Assembly (NCBI GenBank): GCA_001051155.2
Contig: JYIP02000008.1
Span: 186,001-250,000, forward strand
Length of the DNA: 64,000 nucleotides
DNA from: Chrysoporthe austroafricana
Lineage: Eukaryota > Ascomycota > Sordariomycetes > Diaporthales > Cryphonectriaceae
Reading direction: 5' to 3'
Shown here piece after piece: positions 1 to 10,649 of this stretch (its first letter is position 1; every line of letters begins with the position of its first letter). Position numbers and translations under genes: made by a program. The notes below the pieces were generated by a model. It was not told the DNA's origin. It did no database searches and saw only the letters and a program-made list of their open reading frames with translations.

Positions 1-2837
1 TGAGCTTTGTGCTGCGCGGGTGTTAGGTCAGCCTGTTCCGAGTACGAGCTCGACTATTGACAACTTACATATTTGAGGCCATTCAAGTTCTTGTAACGCT
101 TCCCGCAAACGTCACACTTGAACGGCTTTTCCTTCTCCATGCCCAAAGTACCCGGATAGGGAGCGCTTGTCTCCGGGTTCACAATCGAAAACGTGCCGTC
201 GCCATTTTCATGCAGCTGTTGCGTCGAGTGGCCGTGTGTCTTGTGGTACTTGAGACCGTTCTGGTTCTTGTAGGCCTTCTCGCACCCGATGACTGGACAC
301 TTGAAAGGCTTGTGTTCTTCGTGGATGGTTAACGGAGACAGCTGTTGCAACAACGCCTGCAGGTCGGTCCCAGGAGGCAGCATGCTAGCATCAATGCCGA
401 ACTGCGCAAACTGTTGCTGCATGCTCTGTTGTTCCGGGGTCAAGACGTTACTGTTGCCACCACCGGGACTGAATAATTGCTTGCCGGGGTCGGAGATCGT
501 GCCAAAGTTGTTGTTCATATTGTTGCCATTTCCGTTCGCATAGCCAAGACCAAATTGAGACATGTTGAGCCCATTCATGCCACCGACGTTCATGTTCGCG
601 TTGCTCATCCCTGACATGTCCTCCTCCATCATCTCACCTGTCGGTGTGGCTAGCCCTGACGAGTCTGGCTGGAACTGGCCGCGGTAGGGTTGGGTACCGA
701 GGGTCGGCGTGTTGACCGAAGACACTGTCGGGTTGTTCTGGAAGCCGAACCCTCCCGCACCTGGCGTGGTGGGCGTGGAGGTGCGCAGCGCCTGCTGGTT
801 AAAGCCACCCAGCCCAGTACTGTTCAGGTGCAGCTGCGGCCTCTGCTGCTGGCCGAACATCTGGCGAGTCGGTTGTATGGTGCGCTGGCTGTCGTCTACA
901 TCCATCATCTCGTCCATCTCCATGTCGCCGACGGCGTCGAGCTCGTCGTTCATGGACAGCTGCGCCTGGCTCTGGTTGGGCGTGCCCGGCATCGACGTCT
1001 GCTGTCGCATCATGGACGAGATCCCACCCATGTTCATGCTCGTGCCGGCCATGCCACCAAACTGTCGGTTCTGCTGGCCCATCTGGCCTGACATCTGCAT
1101 CCCCATGCTGGGCATGCCGTTCTGATTTATGCCCGTGGACGTGACGTTGGGCAGCATGGAGCGGCTGTTGGATCGGGGGGTGCCCTGCATGGGGAAGAGG
1201 CCCTGTTTGCTCAGGTTGCTGATTTGCGGGCTGCTCATCTGCATGTTTGGGTTCGCGTGGTGGTGTTCCTCGTAGTGCTGCAAGAGATCGTGCAGGGTGG
1301 GCCATGTTCGGTCGCAGCACCTGAAGTCTCTCATGAACGTCTGCTCCAGCTTCGGGAGATAGGAAGTCGACTGTATCGACGGCGACTGGCCGTGGGTGAC
1401 AAACGGCGAAGTGCCAGCCAACACCCTGTTGTTGCGCGCAAGTCTGGTCAGCCCTGATTCTCGATATATTTTGGGGGGGGGGAACACGCGATGTAGAATC
1501 GACGTGTGGGTATAGGAACCGGTGCAGTGTCAAGTCCCTCGTAGGTTGAGACGGAAACAGTATCATGTATACGGGGACGGCCGGAGCCGGAGGACGGAGA
1601 GGGCCGAGAGGTGAAGGCAGAAGGAAAATGTCACGTACTCGTCGCGGATGAAGCTCCCGACGGAGATGCCACCCCAGCTCATGCCGCCCATGAGGCTGCC
1701 GCCCATCATGCTACCGGCAAGAGACTCGCGCCTGGGACGGCTGCCATGGTCGCGGTTCGGGTTCGTGATGTTCATGGAGATCGGCTTGGTGCCGACGAAG
1801 GAATCCTGCCGACTGCGGCCCATGGCCGAGTCGAACGGCCCGGTTGTCATGTTGGCGCTGGACTCTGCGGAATGGTCCCTGGGGGAGAGGGGTGTTGCGG
1901 GACTCGAAAAGACGTCGGCCGGGGACGGCACGTACACGAAACCCTCGAGGCCTTCGAGGTCGTCGAGGACGATATCGCCGTCGGCGTCGGCAACCTGGGC
2001 GGTGGGCGCGGGGTGGTCGGCGTTGAACTTGTGGGCGAAGTGGCTGCGCTGCCGCTGGGGTGAGGAGAGAAGACCACCGAGTGAGCCGACGGGGGAGGCG
2101 ACAGACTTGGCGACGGCGGGGCTGGCGACGTCGGCGTCGCCCAATGAAGACCACTGGGGGGTGACGGGCTGAGGGGTGGGAGAGGCAGTGGAAGGTGTGA
2201 GGGAGCGGCTGTTGAAGGTCTGGGGCGACTGAGAGGCTGAAGACGGCGTGGTAGCAGGCGGGGGAGGGGCCTCAGCAGGAGGGAGCAGTGCAGAGCAGGC
2301 CGGAGAGTTGACGAGAGAGGACGACGATGCACGATAACCAGAGAAATTGTTATCGCTGGGGCCGGCAGCCGTCAGAGGCGTAGCCGCAGCGGCCGTAGAG
2401 GCACTAGCGAGATTCACCCTGACCTGAGAGAGGCCCGACAGGGACAGGGACTGGGGCTGGGACGGGGCCTGGGACGGGGCCTGGGTGGAGCGTGGGCGTG
2501 GGCGAGGGCGCGAGGCGGGGCCCTGGGACGGCAGGGTCAAGGTCGAGGTGGCGGGCGAGGTCGAGGGCGCGGCGGGCGAGGGTGGCTGCGAGCGCGAGTG
2601 TGCCTGGGACTGCGACTGCGGCGGCGACGAGTCGGTGGGCCCGGGCCCAGGTGGAGGTGGAGGAGGAGGAGGAGAGGGTGATGCTGCTGTTCCTGCTGGC
2701 GCTCCCCCGTTGTTCGTCAGGCTGTTCACGCTGCCCAGGCTGCCTGAACCCTGCCTGGATTGCGGGCCTTCGGCGGTACTCGGTCGCGGGCGGGACGTGT
2801 TTGAAATCGTATTGCCCTCCCAGAATGACCTAAACAT
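1..2837 (-). CDS. SFP1: Sfp1-like C2H2 zinc-finger transcription factor, 3' end cut by window edge
   Basis: Model: exons 1639-2837, 69-1425 and 1-11 (continues off the left edge). Intron 1 (1426-1638) has donor GTACGT and acceptor AACAG; intron 2 (12-68) has donor GTAAGT, a GCTGAC branch and acceptor GCGCAG. Phases are kept, giving at least 855 codons. The first half is disordered, rich in Ser/Pro/Gln with a run of prolines; the middle is Met/Gly/Asn/Gln-rich. Recognisable parts are an FRCCDRTW finger-like segment near residue 434 (paired Cys, then HYEEHH), and two C2H2 fingers near 772 ([21 protein letters not shown]) and 835 ([22 protein letters not shown], the last histidines coming from the edge exon). 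This split-finger layout is typical of fungal Sfp1, a nuclear regulator of ribosome biogenesis and growth under TOR control. The start ATG at 2837 is the first in frame. Function is inferred from the family. Confidence 0.8.
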
Positions 2838-3440
2838 CGCGGACGAGGGTGAGAGAGTCGCGCAGCCGGGTCCTCGTGCGCGCTCTCAGGAGGTGGAGGG
2901 GGGTTTTTGAGGGTGGTGATGATAAGGGCGGTGGTGACGGCGGCGGCTGGTGATAATATTATTCCTGACGGGCGGTACACGACCAGGCGGGTGAGAAATT
3001 AGGACGGGATGAGTAAACGCTGTACGCAGTACGGCATGCGGTTCCAGACACCAGTATTGCCTGTCGGTAGTCGTCGACCTTGGCGTGCTTGGGCACAGGG
3101 CAGAGAGGGCGGGCGGGACGTTCGGCCAGCGTGCTGGGAATGGGTCATGGAGCGGGTGCGGCTAGGCCGCTCTGGGCAGACAGGGCCTGGCAGGCTAGCC
3201 TGTGTGGGCAGCTTCCCACCTCTCGTTTGTCACTAGGCCCTCGGTTCTTGGTGTGACGTGACCGATCTCGACGGGACAAGGACAGGACAGGCCCACGGCT
3301 GGCGGCTAGTCGCAGCTCGCAGGAGATTGCCTGCGCTGTTCACGGGCGAGGAGGCGAACACCGCCCCCGTGTCGGTCAGGGGAGGACGTGCCGAGACTGG
3401 ACGAGGACGGGATAGACAGACAGACAGATGTCTGACTGCA

Positions 3441-3510
3441 GACGTGGGCGTGGACGTGGACGTAAACGTGGACGCGGGTGTGGGCGTGGATGTGGGCGTG
3501 GGTGTGGGCG
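3441..3510. repeat. GTGGGC/GTGGAC hexamer minisatellite
   Basis: Roughly a dozen tandem hexamers, mostly GTGGGC or GTGGAC, with a few variants (GTAAAC, GTGGAT, GCGGGT). One strand is G-rich. It lies about 600 bp upstream of the Sfp1-like start codon, outside any supported gene. Confidence 0.85.
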
Positions 3511-3601
3511 AGGGGCCGGCGGCGGCGGTGGCCACTCCCTGGCTATAGCTTGTGTGTTCCTGACTTGCCGCCCTCGGGCTGGCTGGTGGGAGGGCAGGGA
3601 G

Positions 3602-3640
3602 GATCAACCGATCAATCGATCAGTCAATCAATCAATCAAC
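3602..3640. repeat. ATCA tetranucleotide repeat
   Basis: An imperfect run of ATCA/ATCG/GTCA units (about nine copies) in the gene-free block. Confidence 0.8.
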
Positions 3641-6600
3641 TGCTGGGGCTCGTGTGACAGCAGCGTGCGATCTTTCAAGAAGAAGAACAGGAAATCCGGG
3701 GCCGTCTGGGGAGAGAGGGGGGCGGCCGCGGAGACTAAGTACTATCTACGTATGTCGTCCGTCTATTAAGGTTACTCGTGTGCCATCCACTGCTTCTCCT
3801 GTACGAAACGCTTCAGGGGACGGAGCATATACGCTGGAGGAGGCGCTGGGATCAGGATGAGCTGCCGGTTCCGGGATAAGCAAGGACGAGCGCAGCGTCG
3901 ACTTTCTCCAGCGAGAGAGGCACGATAGATAGTATACTATAGCACAGCAGGCCAGCTGCTCGAGGAGAGGGCCACTACGTAGCCTTTGATGGGGATCCCT
4001 GGAGGGCGACAGGGTATGTACATAGTCATCGGGCCAGCCTGGTCCTGTACTGCGTACCCACGCACGCTACCGAAGCTCCTCTCGAGAGGGCAGGGCATCA
4101 ACACTCGCATTCCCTGGTGGATCTGGAATGTGGATTATACTACCACCATAGTATGTGAGGGGTGGGCGGGCTAGCAGCACAGAGTTCCAGACGTTCTGGG
4201 ATGGACACTTCCTCGGACGAGGCTTGCCACGAGTAATGCAGGCAGAAAGTAACGGTCTGGGCACGACTGCACAGTGAGGGACTGTGACGTCTATGCCACA
4301 GGCAGTTAGCCGTCGCTGCGCGGAAGTCCGCCCCCCTTCCACTACTCCCACTAGGCACACCTCATTGCTCATGAAGCCTCCAGCGCCTCCCCATCCCCCA
4401 TCGAGGGCATGACGCCGTGCCCAGGCGGCTCACACGCACTCGGACACGCAAACGGCAAGCGCAGCTGTGTCGCACGCCGGCACACTACTCAGTAGGCGGC
4501 CCTAGCGGCTGCGCTTGATGCAAGCACCCTCCCACACGCCCTCTCAGCCCTCTCAGCCCTCAACGCATGGGGTATGGGCGTCTGTCCATGGCACGGCGAC
4601 TCGCTCACCTTGGCACGAGCATGCACATGCTGCTCATACTAGGTAGCAGGCTCGCTGCTAGCACGACGCCGGCGGGCTGCCTGAGGCTCTGCAACCATGC
4701 TCTTAGGCTCTGTCGTCCCCTCGATCACCGCCGTCGGATATGACCGCCCTCTTCCTGCATCTTCTATTTGTAGTCGAAACACCAGCATACCAAGGCCCTC
4801 CCTGCCAGCCTGCCGGCCTGCCAGCCTCTCACCGGCCGCCTTCGTCGAGACCGCCACACACCAGGGTTCAGCCTCCACAACCCAACTTCGCGTCTTTCCT
4901 CGGCAGGACTCGAGATACATACTACTATACTACTGGCTGTGGACGGGTCCTATGGTGTCATGGCACCGCTGCAGACCACCCTCGAGGCTCACCGCACCGT
5001 TCGTCCTGCTGCCCCGCGTCGGAGATCACTTTCCTGCTGCGCGCAGCGGCGTCTCCCTGCCTCTGCATGAAGCACGACATATAGATCGGCACCCATGGGC
5101 GGAGGGCCCACAGCCAGCGCCGACGCTCGATGCTGTCACTGCCCCATCATGCCGCCGCGGGGCGGATCAGTACGTAGGAGCGAGTTGGCAGCTCCGGGAC
5201 CACCGCCTGCCAGGCTGCTCATTGCACCAGCGGCCAGGTCACAGGTTTCGCAACCTCGGCGGAAGATGCGCGCCGGGCATTGGGCAAGATCTTGATCGGC
5301 ACCAGGGGCCGTGCAGTAGCTGTACTGTACGCCGCCGTCCCTCGCGTGCCCCCTGTCGTTCGATCTGCGCCGTGCGCCCGACGCGCACAGCCCAGAGGCT
5401 CTGGCCGTCGGATGCGAGATCTGCCGCGGGTCGGGTCCAAGTTCACAGCCGGTAATTAAGTGTTGATGATGGCAACCTAGCTTACGACTGCTCTGCGAAC
5501 GGACCGACTGCTGGCGTCCCTTCGCAGCCCGGCCAAGTCGTGGTTTATGCCCTCGCCCCCCTCGTCCTCCCGAAATCCTAGCCGAGACGTCGCATGCGCT
5601 GCAGTGCTTACCTGGAACCGTAATGTGGCGGTCAGCCGCCGGAGCTGACAGACTACTTACGGGTCAGCCTGCCGAGGCAACGGGCCGACGAGCAATCTCA
5701 TCGGAACCCGCGAGCCACCACTACCATAGTGACACCACTACCGCCAGTCGCCTCAGCCGACCGCCGTAGCTACTTGGTGCTAGGGTATAGTGGTCACTAA
5801 AAGCTGCGCTGCGGTTCCGCCGGCTAGCTCTGCCTAGCACGATACTTGACTTACGTACCGTTTTGCCACGGACCACCGCCAACACAAGGCTGCCTCTTGC
5901 CGCAGTTGGAAACGCAGCTGGCTGACTAATCTGGCCCCTGGACGACTCCAGAGCCTCCCTGCCGCCGTGGCCATCCCATTGGGTGCGTCCCCTCGGCGGT
6001 GCTGCGGTGCCCTCTGGGCGCTAAGACCTCGCAGCACGCGTCGCTCCAGATCCCACATACTCATAATCCCGCGGGTTTTTCTTGGAACTTGGGCAGAACG
6101 ATCATCCTGCGAGACACAATTGGTCACGTGCCAGTCACCATCCGCAGCCTGTGCCTCCTTGACTCGCGTGAGCATTTTCGCGAGCAACGTCGCAGCTGCG
6201 ACTGTAACAGTATATATTGCGCGGGGCATCACAGTACGGTAGCGACGGCGCCGCGTCCACGGTGCGAGGTTGCCCCAGCAGCTGTCACAAGCCAGGAGAG
6301 ATCGGGGTGGATGCGCTGCTTCCTACTAGGTATACTACGTAGCAGAACCCAGCAGGCCCAGGTTCATTGCCGCGTCGCCGCCGTCTCCATCGCCGGCTTG
6401 ACCCAATAACACGGGCGACTTTGACACACAGTGGGCTGACATGCAGGACAAGTGCCATCCACACCGGATCAACAAAACGCAGGACCCCTATTTCCCAAAA
6501 AACGTGGCCATGGAGCCAACAACGGCCCTCGGCATGTTCCCGGCGCCCGCCCTGCGGCCCTTCAGGGCGGACCTGGGCGTCTGCGCCGAGATGGTACGTA

Positions 6601-7170
6601 ATAGGAGGGCCGCAGGGCCTGGGATGGGCGTTCCTGGCGCCCGTCGCGGGCTCGTCCCACCATTCTCAAGTACTCAGGATATCCTGAACCGCCTGGAGCC
6701 CGGGGAGGGGGGATTTAAGAATTTCCCAACACGCTGGGCTCGATTGCCGAGTGTGGGACGCATACGGGGTCTCCAGGCGTTGTGGCCTCGCACGGAGGGT
6801 GGGTGGCCCATGCGCCCGGATTGCTTGCATCCAATGCCTGCACCAAGACCTCGAGGCCCCCCGGTGCCTGCTTGCTTGCTTGCTGCAGCAGCTGCTGAAG
6901 CCTCTGGGAGGGCTGTCCTGCAGAGCAGAGGCCCTGGGGTGGGGGCGGCAGGGCCCCAGGGCGAATCTTGGTGAGGGCTGTTCCAGGGAGGGCGGCGCAG
7001 GTCGTGGCCCCTTAAACGCGAAACGCAGAGGGCCGAGCAGCCAGCCGGCATGTCCAGATACGGAAGCTCCAAGCATGCAGCGCCTCCTCGAGCCCTGCCC
7101 TCGCCATGCGCTCAGTCCGAGGGCAGATCGCAGCCCGCGCTGTCGGCGGGACGTTTGTATCTCTGATGTC

Positions 7171-7244
7171 ACGCGCGCGCACGCATACATGCACACACCC
7201 ACCCACCCACCCACCCACACACATACACACAAACATACATACAC
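7171..7244. repeat. Mixed CG, CCCA and CATA microsatellite
   Basis: A CGCGCGCG stretch passes into ACACACCC, then six or so CCCA units, then ACAC/CATA units. It is strongly asymmetric: the top strand is almost free of G for about 60 bases. It lies in the gene-free block. Confidence 0.85.
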
Positions 7245-8850
7245 GAGGAGGCCTGCTGCGCTGGCGAGGCCGCCCAACCCACGGTTCCCCTGCGGGAGAA
7301 TTAAATGAGATGCAGAACGGTGGCACGGTCGGTGGGTGCGAGAGCGAGCGAGGCGGCGCGGCGGGCGGGCTGCTGGGCGGCGGGCGGGAGAATGGGCTTC
7401 CAGAAAGCTTCCTGGCCGGGATTGCCTGAGACGCGTGAGGCAGGGCCACCCAGGCCAGCCGGTGCTCCCTTTTCATCATCGAACGGCGAGACACCGCCGG
7501 GCCAGGACGAAACCGCGAGCCTAGTGAAGGGGGGGGGCCGGATCTACCTCTTGCGCATGTGAGTATGTTAATGTATGCGTCAGTGGGCGTGTCTGGTGTG
7601 GCCTTCTCCAATCCGGACGCACACGTCCCGGAGGTGTGACTCCTGCGGTGAGGATTGGCCGCGAGGAGGCGTCACGGTTCTACGGCAACAGCGACGGCAG
7701 CCCAAAACGAGGACTTTCCTTTTTTTTTTTGGAGCCACCCGCGCAGGCCGCCGTAGGCGCAGGGCCAAAATAACGTACGTGTGCGGTGGCACAAGGCGAG
7801 GCGTCACAGCGCCCAGCGCCCCTACCTAGCGGCCCGAGTTGGGCAGGAAGGGCAGGTCGACCTCTGACCGCCGCGGAGCTTGTGTCGCAATGCGGTGGGG
7901 GTGCCGGCGCCCGCCCAGCATGAAACGCCCACTGCGGGTTGGCCTAGGCAGAGAGGGGGGCGGGGTGGCAGGACTCGAGGAGGACGAGGAGGAGGAGCAC
8001 CTCCGGGCTCTAGGATTGCAAACGGCGTCCTGCGTCGCCCGGATCCGGACAGGCTGAGACCGACTCCCGCGGCGCCCCCGGGGGAAGGGGAGGGTGAGCA
8101 GAGCGCGGGGGAGATTGTCCGGCGGAAATGATGTCGAGTTGACGGGAGGCAGGGCTCCTTGCGTCATGGAATGAATACCCCAGGTTTCACTCCCCCTTCC
8201 TTCGGCATCAAGGTCGTTGGAGATGTGAGGTGGTCTGGCCACGTGCAGCTCGTCAGGTCGACGGCTCAGCCCCAGGTTCCAGGTTCCGGATCGGTCTGGT
8301 CCTGTCAGCTGGTAAGGCTAGATGCGACCGGCGTCGTCCGAGATTCGACGCAGGATAGAGTCGTCACGAGGAAGCACTAAGCACTGAGAGACCGAGACTC
8401 GTTTTTTGAGGCCCGGGGAATTATCGCCGCGGATTATGTGCGGGAAGCCAAAAGGGCGCAGCAGACACCGAGATGCCTCCGGCGTATGCGCACGAAAACA
8501 GGCCGGGCCCGTCCTAGGGGGTTGCCCAAGAGCGCTCCAAGCTCTACTACTAAGTTGCCCTCAGCCTGTCAGCGGCGGCCCAGATCCCTCCTTTGTCAGC
8601 AGGGGACGAGCGGATGGATGGTACGAGGCGGGCCAAGCTCGGGATCTGGGTGCAAAGGCGGCGTTTGCTCTGCGGGCATCGCACAGGCTCGCTCGCTCGT
8701 CTACGTCACGCTGACCTTGCTCGGTCCTTCGGGGGACCAAGGAGTTCTGAGGATTCTGCAGCCACGGCGTCGATCGAGAGTGGCATGACATTCTTGGGCG
8801 GCACGATTCCTTCCAAAAACCGCCAGATTCGGGAACCATAGGACATCTCT

Positions 8851-8856
8851 TATATA
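8851..8856 (+). promoter_or_regulatory. Possible TATA element upstream of RCF2
   Basis: TATATA in an otherwise GC-rich region, 339 bp before the RCF2 start codon and followed by a pyrimidine/A-rich leader. This is by position and sequence only; a leader of about 300 nt would be implied. Confidence 0.3.
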
Positions 8857-9194
8857 GAGTTTCTCCCTCCCGATTACCTATCTACGAAACAGATCATCTC
8901 CATCCCCACACCTCAAACAGCATTTTTTTAATACGCCCAATCGGCCGTTGTGCACACGCGATCACTCATCACCGCCCGGCAGATCGAACGATAACCCTCG
9001 TACGTCCACACCAGGGGCAGCACAACAACTCGCGCAAGGTCCGGCACCAGATCATACCAGATCAGCTGTTGAGATCTCGTCCCAGAGACAGATAAGCGAC
9101 AGCCTCTCCCGCCGCCAACAGCACCCTCATCCGACCTCCTCCCCCTCCTCCCAGAGAAAAAAAACCCCCCAAAACCGCCAACAACCGCCCCACA

Positions 9195-10046
9195 ATGAAG
9201 GTCATCAGCAAGGAAGAAGAACAGGCGCACTACAGCCAGGTGCTCAAGGGTGGGCTGGTGGGCGGCTCGGTCGGCCTGGGCGTGGGCCTGGCGGGCGTGG
9301 TGCTCGCGTCGCGGCGGTACGCCGCCTTCCGCAGCCTGACGATCCCGTTCCGGACGTTCCTCGTGTCGTCGGCGGCGACGTTCGGCGCCATCACGACCGC
9401 GGAGCGCTACTCGGTCACCTTCCAGCGGGCCAAGGACCCGATGAACTTCTACAAGGATGAGACGCAGCGCGCGCTCGAGGCCGCCCGCCGCGGCGACACC
9501 AGCGAAACCCGCCGCTTCATGGAGTGGGGGCGCGAGAACCGCTACACCATCGTCACCGTCTCCTGGATCGCCGCCATGGCCGCCGCCCTCACCATCGTCG
9601 GCCGCAACCGCTACCTCACCACCGCCCAGAAGCTCGTCCAGGCCCGTGTCTACGCCCAGGGCCTGACCCTCGCCGTGCTCATCGCCACCGCCGCCTTCGA
9701 GACCAGCGATGCCCGCAGCGGCAAGGGCCGCTGGGAGACCGTCCTGGTCGTCGACCCGGACGACCCCAAGCACGAGCACCTGATCGAGAAGAAGGTCCAC
9801 AAGGAGGAGTACGAGGGGCAGGACCTCTGGAAGGGTAAGCATGGCAGCCCCCACGATCCCCTCCCTCTCCCCCGATGCTACCTTGCATCCAGCATCTTCA
9901 TCCGCTTGCGGGGACATACGCTGACAGGTCGCCACACAGATATGGTCGCTGCCGAGGAGCGCCGCCTGCAGAAGCAGAAGCAGGAGCGTGACGCCGTCCG
10001 GCCAAAGGGCAGCAAGCCCGCGGAGGCCGCCCAGACCTCGGAGTAG
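9195..10046 (+). CDS. RCF2: Respiratory supercomplex factor 2 (HIG1-domain mitochondrial protein)
   Basis: Exons 9195-9834 and 9940-10046; the intron has donor GTAAGC and acceptor CACAG and is phase 1, giving DLWK-D-MVAAEERR across the junction. The protein has 248 aa, close to yeast Rcf2. It begins MKVISKEEEQAHYSQ, followed by a glycine-rich hydrophobic segment (about 20-40) and a second hydrophobic stretch. Residues about 85-175 form the HIG1-like part, including RGDTSETRRFMEWGRENRY and two further membrane helices. The C-terminus is charged and helical (AAEERRLQKQKQERD). Rcf2 sits in the mitochondrial inner membrane and helps association and activity of cytochrome c oxidase with complex III. 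ATG 9195 is in ACAATGA context. RCF2 stands alone, convergent with the kelch gene. Confidence 0.88.
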   Translation: MKVISKEEEQAHYSQVLKGGLVGGSVGLGVGLAGVVLASRRYAAFRSLTIPFRTFLVSSAATFGAITTAERYSVTFQRAKDPMNFYKDETQRALEAARRGDTSETRRFMEWGRENRYTIVTVSWIAAMAAALTIVGRNRYLTTAQKLVQARVYAQGLTLAVLIATAAFETSDARSGKGRWETVLVVDPDDPKHEHLIEKKVHKEEYEGQDLWKGKHGSPHDPLPLPRCYLASSIFIRLRGHTLTGRHTDMVAAEERRLQKQKQERDAVRPKGSKPAEAAQTSE

Positions 10047-10649
10047 ATGGCCTTTGGATGCATGCATCACCGAGGCGTCATTGCTTTTGCGACCGGGAAC
10101 CAGCATATAGACAGCGGGATGGGGTTGGTTCAACAAGGAAAAGCTGGAGCACTTAATTCTCTGCATCAGGCGTCAGGATTCACGGCTTTGTTTTTTTCTG
10201 TAGGCGAGTTTAAAATCCTCGGGCAGGGCGTTCAATCGAGGCTGCGCTGCGGAGAGAAGAGAGGAACTGTATATACACATATCACGGCACAGGGGAAGAT
10301 TCAGAAACCTGGATAGTACGTGATAGATCATATGATCATAATAGATCCTCTTCTACCAGATCATCGCCCTCCTTCGCTCCCCCTCTTTTGAAATCAACGC
10401 CGTCTAGCGCCATACTATACAGTCATACACGACATATAAAGCAGATATTCGCGGTCCCGTAACGCGGTACTACAAAGCAAGGAACGGGTATCAACAACAA
10501 AGTCGCAACGCCGCTTGAGCAGTCCGTCCATCGCATGGCCCATCCCCGATCTCTATCCCGCCAAGTACAGGCCAGGTTGTCGCTGGTACTAACCTAGACC
10601 AGCCAGCGATTCCCCCCCCCCCCCGAGCGTCCCACCCGGCCACGTCTAC
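10047..10649. other. Convergent 3' intergenic region, RCF2/kelch
   Basis: No gene is seen. It holds AT-rich 3' UTR-like sequence, the imperfect palindromic stretch ATAGATCATATGATCATAATAGATC starting near 10321 (given here as a description of overlapping GATC units), and a C13 run at 10612-10624 just beyond the kelch stop codon. Confidence 0.5.
10612..10624. repeat. Homopolymer C13
   Basis: Thirteen consecutive C, in the 3' flank of the kelch gene. Confidence 0.95.

Larger units (their letters stand above)
2838..9194. other. Gene-free GC-rich block upstream of the Sfp1-like gene and RCF2
   Basis: About 6.3 kb lies between two divergent starts. I find no reading frame with recognisable protein content: the open frames on both strands are low-complexity, overlap each other and look like chance frames of GC-rich DNA. 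The block holds simple repeats (3441-3510, 3602-3640, 7171-7244), a G9 run at 7529-7537 and a T11 run at 7720-7730. It probably contains promoters, long 5' leaders or noncoding transcripts, but none can be located from sequence alone. Confidence 0.6.

Noticed and set aside
4697..5455. 252-codon open frame in the gene-free block
   Set aside because: Pro/Arg/Ser-rich chance frame in GC-rich DNA; no domain, no splice partner, overlapping frames of the same quality.
6441..7308. Several overlapping frames of 130-200 codons
   Set aside because: All low complexity, on both strands, covering a simple repeat; typical of noncoding GC-rich sequence.
8928..10166. 412-codon open frame on the minus strand over RCF2
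   Set aside because: Antisense shadow of a GC-rich gene; composition is Gly/Asp/Arg low complexity with no domain, while the plus strand gives a clear Rcf2 with a good intron.
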